From Ustulina deusta (taxonomy: Eukaryota > Ascomycota > Sordariomycetes > Xylariales > Xylariaceae), in assembly GCA_023159155.1 (NCBI GenBank), contig JAJNNX010000031.1:542569-606568 (forward strand): a stretch of DNA of 64,000 nucleotides. The letters run 5' to 3'. Below the pieces are notes generated by a model. The model did no database searches. It had not been told where the DNA came from and was given only the letters and a program-made list of their open reading frames with translations. Both the position numbers and the translations under genes were made by a program. Below, piece by piece: positions 34,701 to 45,894 of the stretch. Position 1 is the first letter of the stretch; the number at the start of each line of letters is the position of its first letter.

Positions 34701-37685
34701 CGCAGTAGCCTCCGTGCACCCAGATGAAGTTAATCGCACATCCACCAAGGAAAATACAAAGAAGCTAGGCTGAATAGGAGAAATCTATCTGAACTGTAAC
34801 GAGAGGCTACTTACAGTGACGTGGTATCATAGGATAGAAGGGTCGAGAAAGAATGTAAGGCACCGTATGTTCGACAACATATTGCAGTAACATATTACCG
34901 GTACCTGTTACTAAACGACACGAACAAGCACTTTCTGAGCAATCAAGCTTATGATTTCGATATCGACCTCCTAGAGGGTGAGCTAGGCGAAATGGTAGGA
35001 GGGGCATGAGACTACAAGCTATCGTGAAGCATCTTGATGCAAGCTCGAAGGAACACCTCGCAAAAAACAACCGCTAAATCTGGATGCACGTGCGCTTACT
35101 GTACGATCCTCTCAAGGCATACAATACGGATATTAGAGCTTGGCCGGGGCCGCATAAGGTCTTGCGATACTCGGACATGCTAAGCAGGGCTGTCGCTAGG
35201 GAGAAGAGGCTGAGAGACAATACTTTGAATTTCGCGGATATGGTCGAACATACACCAAGTGGTTTGAGAGTCGCACCCGAGTCAGGACATTGCATTTCCG
35301 TGGGAAGCCGCCGCCGAACCGCTGCAGGAAGGGTGTTACCTCCCCTGGAGAATCGGTAGAGCCGTGAGACTTTATGACGATGCCACATTTGTTTGCGGTT
35401 TTTTGGAACCTACGTATAATGGCTTGGGCAACGATAGAACAAAAGAGGCAACGTGTATTTAAGATGGCCAACTCGCAGACAGAGGCGCTACACTTCCCAG
35501 CTCAATGGGTGTGGGTACGCATCAGCAGCACTCTGGTAGGAGCCCCAATTGCAGATGGGCTTAGTAATATCAATCTTTAGCCTGCTCTCTAGCCCGTCGG
35601 CGGCAGGACCCGTCTTGGCTCTTGAAGTGTCTCGGTAATTTCAAATATACATCTGACTTTAACAGCAAGTTTGCCCCTGCTTGTTCAATAGTTATTGTCA
35701 GATAATATCAATCAACTATAGATGTGGTTTATCATTGTCGTTGTGAACTTACAGGATTCGAAACTCGTTGAAACTCATTTCGGCAGCTAACCATCGACTA
35801 ACTAAGTATATACACGCTACTTCTTTACAGTAATCTGCATTTAAAGGTGTTCATCCTCCAGGCAGGTTTTCTGCAGCCGCGTTAAAAGGTCCTTGTTGTA
35901 CGTCATTCAAGGCATACGTATGCCCAAAACATATTTAACTGGACTAGGCCGGAATATTTTCAAATGAATGTGACTGGGGTGGCTGGGTAATGCTGAAAAA
36001 TGCTCCACCATAGTCTTACATGCAGAGCCTTTCTCAGAGACCTGACACGCTTTGATGAATGAACGTAAAACCCCGACTTGGCCCACAACCCCCTCTCATC
36101 CTCCTTCCGGCCCCCCGGGCTGGGCCATGATATTTGGGACTAAACATATTCAACAGGATTGGTAGAGAGTACTAGAAGTAAGTTGACTTAGTTAGCTTCG
36201 ATACCTCTGACATTACTTAAATCTCCTTTGGAAACAACCTAGAGGAGCGGCACGTGGTCAGTATGCAAGCTCCCAAGGTTGCCACTCTACTTTGAATTTC
36301 TGGCTAGTGCTTTTCCCCGATTTTTTCCCCTTGCCCCTCGATGAGGCTGAAAATAATTACCGAGGAAGTTGAAAGAAATACGTAGCTATGATCACTTTCC
36401 GGCAACTCCAATAGGAACCTGGTATACCCAACACTGGCGGGTGTTTGTGTGCTGGACGACAGTTTTAGGCCGTTAGTCGCGTTGGGCAGTTGCTGCACGC
36501 CACGATGGGCTGGCTTACAGCGTAGCCTCATTAATGACAACTGTCGAGAAAAGTTTTCAATGAACAATGACGGCATTGCTAAGAGGGTCGTTGCAGTTCG
36601 GTAGTTATTACTCCTATACCCCGGCCACTACCTAACTTAGGCGTTTAGTTACCAAAGAGTCGGTAAAAAGGGCCACTACATGCATGTTTAACACCCACTT
36701 CCACCCCACTCCCCAAACCCAGCTGCCAACTGTACCTATGACATCTTATTACCAAGGCCCGTAAAGAAAGAAAAAAGTTATTTTGGTTCAGTAAAGGGCA
36801 ACAATGTTTCAAAATTTGAAGGAGTTTGGGACGATCTGCCCAAATAATCCGATTCTGAATATGGTCTCCAATTGAGCGAATGAATGCCCGGGGTGCAAAT
36901 AAGTTGCGATTCATGAATACTAGTGACTTCAGGTACCCAAAGGTTAATGTGGGGGGTTACATTACATGCCAACTCATGTCGCTGCCTATCATTTTTCGTA
37001 CAACGCACCAGAGGTGTGTCTATTTCGCCTCAATTGTATTGCACAACCTTCCGGGAAATGGCGGTCACGATGGCGGAAAGTGAAGGGTCAATGACATTGT
37101 GAATGGAGTCTATCTCTCTCGGCGCCGGGGATTCGCCAGGGAGTGTAGATTCAGCTTCATCGGCCCCTCGCCATGTGAGCAACGGCCTCATTACACGCCT
37201 CATAGGTGGCCTCCCAACGATGAAGACTCGGATCTCCATATATAACAACGAGGTTGAAACCGGTTACCACGAGAGGGTCATCTGTAATGTGAACAGCATT
37301 GCGCTTACCTCCCACATTTTTCATTCCGATCTTCCCTCGTTGTTGAGACCCCCCGTCTACCAACACTTTGACCTCTCTGCGACTCTTCGATATCGCTTCT
37401 TGCGACATCTACAGACATATATCTCGCCTACCAACTTTCATCCAAAGCCAACTTTGAACAGGTAGCTTTGGTTTGACTACTTGCTATCACTTTTGGCACC
37501 TGATTAGTCAATATCCCTAACCCCAGTTGCTGGTACGTGTTATCTAGGTCAAAAGGGTGGCAGCATATGCAGTCTATACCTATCCTTGCACAGCAGAACC
37601 ACTGGTTGACGATGGCCGCAGCTCCCCCCGCGTTCCGCTCCGGCCCCGCTACCCTGAGCTCGGAACCTTCATCACGGCAGAAACG
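31712..37685. other. Gene-poor region of about 6 kb, no supported gene
   Basis: I found no frame with a domain, signal peptide or convincing splice pattern. The start (31712-32050) is promoter-like for the GH76 gene and carries TACCTAGGTA-type palindromes (32020-32045, 32895-32930). Composition is mildly AT-rich but not RIP-extreme, with many stops on all frames. The plus-strand frame 37103-37465 (120 codons) just before the zinc-finger gene has no homology I recognise and could be leader sequence. Decayed repeats are possible but I see no clear terminal repeats. Confidence 0.5.
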
Positions 37686-38477
37686 ATGCGTCCACGCCAC
37701 AAGTCGCGTCTCTTGATAATGAAGTCGACGGAAGAAATTGGGGACGATGACATGACATTCGACGCTTACCAGAATGTTTGGCATTCCCCGGAAGATGATG
37801 GCTTGCGTAACTTGCCCAGTTCTGTAATTGAAGAACCCACCTTTGCTAGCATGGATTTCAGCCCAGTCATGTACCCGGATTTCTCAATGGACCGCGCCAA
37901 CCAGAATCCGTATTCTGTGGATTGCACCTCTGTCATGCATGATTCTCGATGGATATGCAGCACTGCTTCTGACTCTCGGGACGTAATCCAATCTGGCCTG
38001 TGCAACACCGACCACACGGGACTTGCTGGCGACCCTGACAGCAGTATTTTGACTAGTTTTGCCTGCGGCGACAGCACCCCTGCTGCCGTTCCCCTCCTGA
38101 TGTTCGAGTGGAGTTTGGCTCCAGAGTCGCTATCGCTACTCTCGCTGGGCTCACTGACATCACCAACGATCACTACCGGTAGCGTAGATCAAGCAAAGCC
38201 ATATCCGTGCCCATCTTGTCCCAATATGTCCTTCAAGTATAACAAAGACTTGACCCGCCACACCAGCACCGTACATCCAACTGGATACGAGCCTGTTTAC
38301 CATTGTCGATGCGGAAAAAGCGATTTCCGCAAGGACAATCATCTTCGCCATGTTGGTACCTGCGCCAGAAGCCGTAGCGGTATTCACTACTACGCCTGCA
38401 GATGCCGCTCCACCTATAAAGAGAAGGACGAGTACATTGACCATGTGCAGTCCCGCCACGTGAAGTTCGACGGTTGA
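37686..38477 (+). CDS. C2H2-like zinc-finger protein, putative transcription factor
   Basis: From ATG 37686 the frame gives 263 residues; the frame extends upstream to 37557 without an ATG, and ATG 37719 is also possible. The first 170 residues are acidic and Ser-rich with no domain (DDDMTFDAYQ, FASMDFSPVMYPDFS), suggestive of an activation region. Residues about 173-259 hold three zinc-finger units: YPCPSC then RHTSTVH (C2H2), HCRCGKSDFRKDNHLRHVGTC (C2HC-like), and a weaker YYACRCRSTYKEKDEYIDHV then SRH. This order is seen in fungal zinc-finger proteins of unknown targets. The second finger ends in Cys, so not every unit need bind DNA. A 5' exon upstream cannot be excluded. No neighbour suggests a pathway. 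Confidence 0.7.
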   Translation: MRPRHKSRLLIMKSTEEIGDDDMTFDAYQNVWHSPEDDGLRNLPSSVIEEPTFASMDFSPVMYPDFSMDRANQNPYSVDCTSVMHDSRWICSTASDSRDVIQSGLCNTDHTGLAGDPDSSILTSFACGDSTPAAVPLLMFEWSLAPESLSLLSLGSLTSPTITTGSVDQAKPYPCPSCPNMSFKYNKDLTRHTSTVHPTGYEPVYHCRCGKSDFRKDNHLRHVGTCARSRSGIHYYACRCRSTYKEKDEYIDHVQSRHVKFDG

Positions 38478-40328
38478 ATTGGGCTGCGCATTTATCGGAG
38501 GGCATGAGGCTTTGAGGCTTTTTTTCTTTTCCTTGTCTCCCTTTCTTCTCTCTCATGATCCTTTTGTTCAGGATACCCGCCTCCCCACACAGCACCCCCA
38601 CCTCTTTTGTTTGGCACAACGTCCCCAATTGAAATAGAACATCGAACTCTCAGAGCAATCATCTTAAACTGACTCGGGCACCGGAATTCTTCTGGTCAAC
38701 ACTGTTTCGAATTATTATCCTATTTATGTCCTCGGCTCGTGAATATGGAACACTTGCCCGAAAAGCAGCGCATTGCGCTGACTACGCGATGATCGGCATT
38801 CGCATTGCTTTTCTGGAGCAAATGATCCTCATAAAAGCCATACGTAGGCCCATCGGAATCAACTGTGAAAGAGTATGCCCTCTATCCTGATCAAGTGCAT
38901 CCATGATGTTGCTGTAACAAGTGAAAATTACTAGAGACGACGTACCACTGTTGAATGGCTCTCATTATCTGGCGCTGATCGTCAAAATCAGATAAAAGGG
39001 TTGGTCTGTGAGTACTGAGAAGGACCTATGATCAATGAATCTGGAACTAGGAAAACGGCCTTCCATTGCTCTTTATATGAGTAAGAAATCTCGTTGCGCA
39101 TCGATGCATCCTCTAACCTCTACATCACTATGGGTGACCAATGCCGCTATTTTTTCGGCGTGGCGCACTTCTGTCTGCGCCATCGTCCTTGTGAACCCCT
39201 CTATCTGTATTCGTTCGCCTTATCCGTTTCTAATATTGGCTAAGGCATCACCTAAAGACCTAGAGTTTGCGTAATTCACCCAATCAGATCTCCACCGAGG
39301 TAGACACATCAGTTTTTGGCCAGACCTGCATGGACTATTACCAACAGTTGTTAGATTGTTCGGAGTAGACACATCGCGGGGCTTTCCTAGTGGATTGAGC
39401 ACACCAGAAGCTACTACATACTAGGTACTATCTAGATACTATCTAATGTGGGTACAATGACCCACCCTATCCATTTCAGGCAGTTTTGAGGACCGCGCAC
39501 CAATAAAATCAATCCATCGACGTCACAAATACACAAGCACCAAAAATTGAGGTCAATCTTATCTCCACGTTCCAGACAGCTCAACTCGCTGAGACCCTTT
39601 TGAGGCCGTTGCGCAATATTGTTACACCTACGGCGGACCGGACGATTTACCCAAGATGAATTCTTCTTGGTTGTGGTATTTAAACTGGCTAGGTATACAA
39701 GGATTACGAAGGTATACTTCCACTCCAGAGTCCATCCGTCCATAAGTTAGGTCGGGTTTGATGTACAGTCACTGACAAGTATTCTGTACACATAACCCAG
39801 CTTCAAATCCTTCAAACAGCACCAGGAACTGCTTATATCAATACCACTCATAACCTTTTCGAGAATTATGTCTCTAGGTAGCTCCAAGGATGGCAGTACA
39901 CATGCCATATTAAACCTCATTGGTGGGATGATGGAGATCTCGTCGCCTTTCCGCAGCCATAAAAGATGTCGAGTTTGACGAGGCCTTGTTCTTCACAAAG
40001 TGTGCACTTCTTAGGCAGTGGTACTTAGGGATCTCGGGGCTGGAGAGATCGATTAATCTTATGGATGACATTGATCACGAAGACGTTAGGATCGTCATCT
40101 CTCGAAATCTCCCATGGTAGTGGATGGACACATCGGGTGTGATTCTATTGAGGAATTCCACTTAAAGTTCCCGTGTTGGGTTTTCGCTGGCTGAAAATAG
40201 CAGCCCAGACCCTCCATTTCTGGAACCCCAAAACACAGACAAGAACATTTTAGGCGGGACATATGTACTTCTTGAAGGTCACTGCACACATAGTACGTTC
40301 AGCGCATTCACCATAGCGAGCTGTTCAG
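38478..40328. other. Intergenic region, no supported gene
   Basis: 3' flanks of the zinc-finger (+) and NACHT (-) genes. Short frames near 39035-39274 and 39432-39743 show no domain. TACCTAGGTA-like motifs occur near 39420-39445. Confidence 0.55.
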
Positions 40329-43300
40329 CTAGATAGGAATCAAGCTTGTCGGCAGAAGTCGGCTCCGGGCCTCATCCGGTATTTCTAGGCCATTCAGTTC
40401 GCTCTCTCTGGCAATCATGGATACAAAGAAGTGGCAGTTCCCGAGCTCCAGCAGCCCAAGATTCGCAATCTTCGAAGGCTCAGAACTCTGCTCCCCAACG
40501 CTCGTGGCAGGGGCTTGGCCGGCCGATTTGGTCCGCAATAGGTCCGCAACAGCCTTCTTCTTCGGGTGCTCCAGCAGCTCGACAACTTGCGCTAGCGTGA
40601 GGTAGTACCAGTTGTCATGGTCGAAGAGCTTCCGGATGTGTATCTCCATTTTAGGGTGAGCGTAGATGCTCGGCCCGATACGCCAGACCGGCAGCGGCTT
40701 TAGCTTGTATCTAGGTAGGTACCGGCCGACGAAGCAGATGGTGGGATCTGCGCCGTGCGAGAGATAGAGCTCCAGTATTTCGGGGAGGACGTCGAGCAAG
40801 CCGCCTCTGCGGATGACCCCCGCCAGACTGAGGAGCGTAGCTGTCCACGGTGTCCAGTGCAACCCTTTCCAGGCGGGAATGTCGCATCTCAACTTGAGGT
40901 TTGGAGGAGCTCCCTGTTCAAGAAGGGTTCTCGCTAATAAGAGAGGCTCAGTCGTCCCCTTTCGGAGCTTTCGAGCTTTACCACCTTCCGCTTGTCCGAC
41001 GTCGTCCATTTGATACCCCGGGTCGCCTTCAGAATCGGGATAGACATCGACTGGGGACTGGGGGTAGAGGAGTGCGCCAATCCCGCCGTGGTTGAGGGTT
41101 GCATCAGACCTCAACAGGGACTTTATGGCACCCGTCTGAGGAAGCAGCGTGAAAAGTTCGCCGACACGAGAATACACTACCTGCACGCTTGCGCCGCCTA
41201 GGGATGCCGACAATAAGAGGTTGGAGTCTACATTTAATTCGAGCAGAAATGGATTCTTAGTCGTCAGGCGGAGCACGAATTCGTTGTGCCTATAGAATGC
41301 GGCGGCGCTTATAAAGCGCATTCCAATGGATGATATGTTTGCTGGGCCGGGTCTAGCACAGCAAACTTTCCTCTCTATGTATGGGGTATATAGATCCTCT
41401 CGGAGTGCAAGGATGGTGCAATGCCTCTTGGCGCTCAAGACTTCTTGGGTCTCCGTGATAGCATTCAGGGTGATGACCCCCAGAAGGAGTTCTAGCTCTT
41501 CTGCTGAAGTAGTTTCACAGTCGTGAAAGTCATCGATGAGTGAGTCCACCAGTCCAGACGAGCCTTCCAGGGATGGAACCATCCTCAGCAGCACAACACC
41601 GACGTACCGGTGAAGACCTGCGTGTTTGGGGGGATCCCATCCCGCCGTTTTGTATAACCTTTCAACCACATGATCCTGGACTAAAAAATCGCGTAGATCT
41701 CGGTGTACGAACTCAACATATCGGTGAAGTGGTAAAGGTTTCTTCTTGGCAGGACAGTCGAGTACATCAATAAAGTCTTCGCATCTTCCTCTGAGCCTGG
41801 ATTCGGTGGTGCGAATGCGCTGTTCAATCCGGCCAGGCGAGTACCGCTCCTGGGGTGGATGGCGGGTCAGTTCGTCTACCGCGATTTTGCCATCTAAAAC
41901 GTCGTCCATCACTGAGAAATATAACACGTACTGGTGCCACTCTTCCCGGAAAGTCGGGCGAGACAAGCAAAGCAGCGTGATTGCCGCTCGCACACGATCC
42001 GGTCGAGCGAGAACCTTGTCCAGCATGTTCTGAAACATATCAGACACATCGTCTGGCATGGATTGTATAATTTCTGCTAGTTGGGAGATTGAATATTGGT
42101 TTCCAATGCCTCGTAAGAGATGACGGATAGCCAGTCGCAACCAAAGGAATACGCCGTTGGACTTCTCGACGGCAGATTTGATGAGCGGCATGTAGTCGTG
42201 GCCGCCGGGAGGGAATCTGGAGAGTCTTTCGTCACTTTCGAATTCGCTCTTAGCAGTCTGAAACATATCTTGATGGGTGTGCGCGTGAAGACGAAGGCAT
42301 GTCTCTGGTCCCGTAGCAAACGAATTCTCGAAGTCACTATAGGGTCGACTAGACACACATATCTTGATGCCAGGAGAAGATGTCCATTCCTTGAGAATCT
42401 TCGCTAGCTTCCAGTGATCTCCTTCGAATTCGTCGAGTCCGTCGATGAAGAAGCAGACGCAGTGGCTCGATAAATCACATGTTGCATTTGTAAGTTTGAG
42501 AAATGCCTCTTCAAGCTCGCCAATAGAGAATTCCACATCCGACATTGAGACCATAAGACGATCCGGGCTGTGGTTCCACAGGCGAGGGAAGACAGTGGGC
42601 ATCAGCTCCGGGCAAGCCTTGAGAGTCTCCCAAAGCAGGCCCCGGTATAGCCCTTCAATGGATCGTTGCATACTCAAACCGGAGCTCCAGAAAAAGAACG
42701 AGGAAAACACCAACTGCTTTCCGGCCGCCCAGGTTCTCAGAGCTTCAGCTGTTCGCTTCTCTCGGGTAACGAACTTCATCATTGTAGATTTACCGGACCC
42801 AGGCTTGCCGGACAGATAGAATACCCCGGAGCCGGACTCCAGCCAGCTCAGGAACTTCGCCCGTGTCTCTGTCTTCAGCTCGGATGCCTGTCCGCTTTCG
42901 CTGAAGGACTTAGCAGACTGTACCGCGAACTTATTCAGCATCCTCAATGCGCTACTAAGATCGTCTTTGTCCAATGAGGCGGCATCGGATCCTGGGCTGG
43001 TACTACGTGAGTGGTCGGCTTCAGGAGGATGTAGCAGCCATCGGTAGGTTCCGGCAAGTGCAGGTCCAATAGCATTCTCTCGCCGCCGCATGCCAGGAAA
43101 CTTCAGTTTCCCAAGTATCCAGTCTTCCTTCTCGATTTTGGTCCTAGTCGAGGAAATGTTAGAGATGAGCTCTGACAACTTCGTTGTGGCATCCTCTTGA
43201 TCTTGTAACTTGTTAGAGACGTCTTGATTGCACTTCTCAATAGCCCGGGTGAGAGTGAGCAACTCCTTTCTCAGGTTCTCTAGTTGTTCTCTTGATTTGT

Positions 43301-43844
43301 TCGCTGCTTCCTCGTCTAGCTGTGCCCATTCTTTGAGATGTAGGAATGTGGATGACTGCTCTTGGCTATTTCTGTTACTACATTACGTGGTAAGGTCCGC
43401 GAGTTAGATGAATTCTCACCTCATCATAAAGATAATCCGGGTTAATATTTGCTGCCGGTAACGATCCAGCCGTTTTTCCAATGATTCCAACTCTCCCCTT
43501 TCTCTCAGGGCTCTCCAGGCGATACGGAGACCCTCTCGTTTTGACCCTGGATTCTTGGCCTGGAGATTCTTTAAATCTTTCACAAGGTCGTCCGATAGTT
43601 CCTGGCACCTATCTGCGAGCAGCGTCACAGCAAGATCATCAGCTGTTGCCGATCGTACGGGACTTGCGAGAAGACTACCCGCTGCAGCTCGAAAGTCCTC
43701 ATATACGGTAATTGCATCTCTGTTGCTGGTCGTGATACCGTTCGCAGCGTGACAGACTTGGCGTGCTTCGGATAAAAGCTTCCCAGCAATCTCAACGAAC
43801 TGGAGTACGTTTCCTGAAAGCGCCAGCGCACTTAAGGGTTCCAT
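40329..43844 (-). CDS. Fungal NACHT-domain NTPase (NLR/STAND-like)
   Basis: Two exons (43844-43420, 43371-40329) around a 48-bp intron (GTGAGA to CAG) encode 1155 residues. The N-terminal helical domain (1 to about 142) reads MEPLSALALSGNVLQFVEIA, the usual opening of fungal STAND proteins, and is followed by a coiled-coil-like stretch (about 145-225). The NACHT module has P-loop GKPGSGKST (330-338) and Walker B CVCFFIDGLDEFEG (IDGLDE about 451-456), then KICVSSRPY and NGVFLWLRLAIRHLL. A helical region with VHRDLRDFL follows, the part commonly annotated as DUF7791. The last 450 residues contain no ankyrin, WD40, TPR or LRR repeat I can see. Family members are ATP-driven switches, some controlling heterokaryon incompatibility. 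ATP binding should be intact. The ligand and the output of the N-terminal domain are unknown. Confidence 0.9.
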
Positions 43845-45034
43845 GATAAAATTAGACACAACCCACTTCACCCAACCGTGAGGTTTGTCTGATGATGCCA
43901 CGCCGACACCGAGTTTGGAGTCGCGAACTACGTATATCACAAAGCAGTTGATGAATTCGCAAGCCTAGCTAGATCAGAAATGAGCCGGTGCGAGCTCGGC
44001 GAGGGCGCTTCCATTTAAACATTTGGCAAGGGGTCTCTGATGCAGCTGACGAGCTAACACTAAAGAGGAACGTGCAAGGCAGATTTCATTGGTTAGGCGC
44101 ACAACATCTACACAGGATACGCCACAAATGCTGCCCGTTCACTACCCGATCTCAGCTGAAGCGTTCCAGGCCAGGCTATATCCATGTGAATCGTTGTCCC
44201 TCAAAGTCTCCGATCCACTTACAACTTATCGTTAATGCTCAACAGATAAATAGCTGACCAGCTTCCTCCAGGGTAGTGCAATTCGAGGACCTGTCAACCT
44301 TCCAGCCCATGACCTGTAGGCTTACTCTTCGCACCGTTTACGAGCTGTTCAAGAGGGCTGGGCTACGCAAGGTGCGGACCTACTACTCCCCTCCACTACT
44401 TAGCAAGCGGCCGTCATGGGGCCCCGCAAAGGCTTCCCACCCGTTTAGGTACCCCAATCAATCGCCCCATGGACCTATCCCACCTTTAAGCATCCCGTGT
44501 CGGCTTATATCCAAACACGCGTCACATGGATGGTAGACATACCTGGGACCTGTTTGGGCGGTCTCTACCCTTCTTTGGGGCCGCAAAACTAGTGACCAAC
44601 AATGACTGGGTCTTGTTTGGAATTGAGACATAGATGCTCGTCAAAGATTACCACAACGAAGGTAGCCATACGGAACTTTCTGTGAGTGAAAATTGTCATT
44701 CCATCCTCATAGGCATACCTGTATGGTATATCATGAGAGACTATGATTTTGCCATTATCACTCACTATGTGACCAAGCGTCTTAGCTTGGGAAAGCCGAT
44801 GAAATCTATCTAGAGCAAGAATATGGATTGTGCTGCGCTGTGAGTTCACGCAATGCGACCGCATCTATTTTCTGCCCGACGCGCCTCGAGTCTTCATCAC
44901 AATGTACATGTCTTTTGCATTTCCACAATATCAGCTCACCAGTCTGAAACAACCACGAAGGGACAAATCTACCGTTATACCGATTTTAGACTTAATGCTA
45001 TCTTTGCCCTTGCTGAAAAGCTTCGGGGCTAACC
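43845..45034. other. Intergenic region, no supported gene
   Basis: Promoter side of the NACHT gene and 5' flank of the phosphotransferase relic. The first part of that relic could extend upstream of 45035 but no frame is convincing. Confidence 0.5.
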
Positions 45035-45691
45035 ATGCACCTGCGACGTAACAACGGCGCCCAAGTCTGGCAGCCTGAACTGGGTCATATTTGTTACGTT
45101 AAGGATGGAATTGACTGGGTGTTTCGTTCCCCGCGCACCACTCTGTCCACGATTCTTACCGAAGAATCTATGCCCAAGATGCTGGTGGGCGAAGCATTCA
45201 CTTTGAAATACCTGAGAGCTCATAGCTCCAGTCCTGTTGCGGAAGTCTACGCTTCGAGGTATGTAAGCGGAGCCTGCATCACAGCTTTGTAGTTTTTTAA
45301 CCATCATAGCGCCTCGAAAGATAATGACATCCCATTAGTTCGTATACTCTCAAATCTGGACTACTATCTCTTCAAAGTATTGTAAGAGCTCGTGTACAAG
45401 ATCGATGAAGGACTGATCGACTGCTCGGTGGACTATAGTCGGCTCTTTGACGATCGAGCTCGGCAGGAGGGTAATACGCAACCTCTCGCCGAGCTACGCT
45501 AGGACGATGATTCAAAAGAGGCAAAGGCAGCGGAGGAAGCAGAATTTCGCGTCGCTAAAGAACGAAAGTCGAACAACATTGCCATTGCAAGAAAGTTGAT
45601 ACTGATGTTGGAGATGAATCTAGGTTTTGCGACAGGCAAGAGGCTATGGCGGTGGATTGGGGATGCGTTGGGGACAGGTGACTTAGCATAG
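45035..45691 (+). pseudogene. Relic of an aminoglycoside phosphotransferase (APH)-family protein
   Basis: The frame from 45035 reads CYVKDGIDWVFRSPRTTLST, EAFTLKYLRAHSSSPVAEVY and, across a good intron (45259-45309, GTATGT to ATAG), ASSASKDNDIPLV. This matches the N-lobe of fungal APH-family phosphotransferases. It is then joined directly to a C-terminal-looking segment (DEGLIDCSVDYSRLFDDRAR, GNTQPLAELR, AEEAEFRVAKERKSNN, ARKLILMLE, LWRWIGDAL). The kinase core with its HxDxxxxN and DWE motifs is absent, so an internal deletion is likely. The reading frame stays constant but has TAA at 45384 and TAG at 45500. Both would arise from CAA and CAG by C-to-T change, the type favoured by RIP. The family call is from motif memory. 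Confidence 0.5.
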
Positions 45692-45894
45692 ATTGCTTCT
45701 CGTGTTTTTTTACAGGTTTCTCAATAGTTGCAATATTGAACACTCGGTACGAAAGCCTCTGCTGACTCATTGTGGCAGTGCAGCGGTTCTACTAGTTTTA
45801 CTTTTTCCAAGCTCATTGCATTCGGATCTTCACTAACTACAAAAATAGAACAAGCCAGTCCGTCATACATACTTCATGCATCCGGAGCGCAAAT

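Noticed and set aside
37103..37465. 120-codon plus-strand frame as a 5' exon of the zinc-finger gene
   Set aside because: No splice pair joins it convincingly in phase and no motif supports it; left as a possible leader.
40346..42977. Series of plus-strand frames across the NACHT gene
   Set aside because: All lie antisense to a continuous 3-kb coding exon with canonical motifs.
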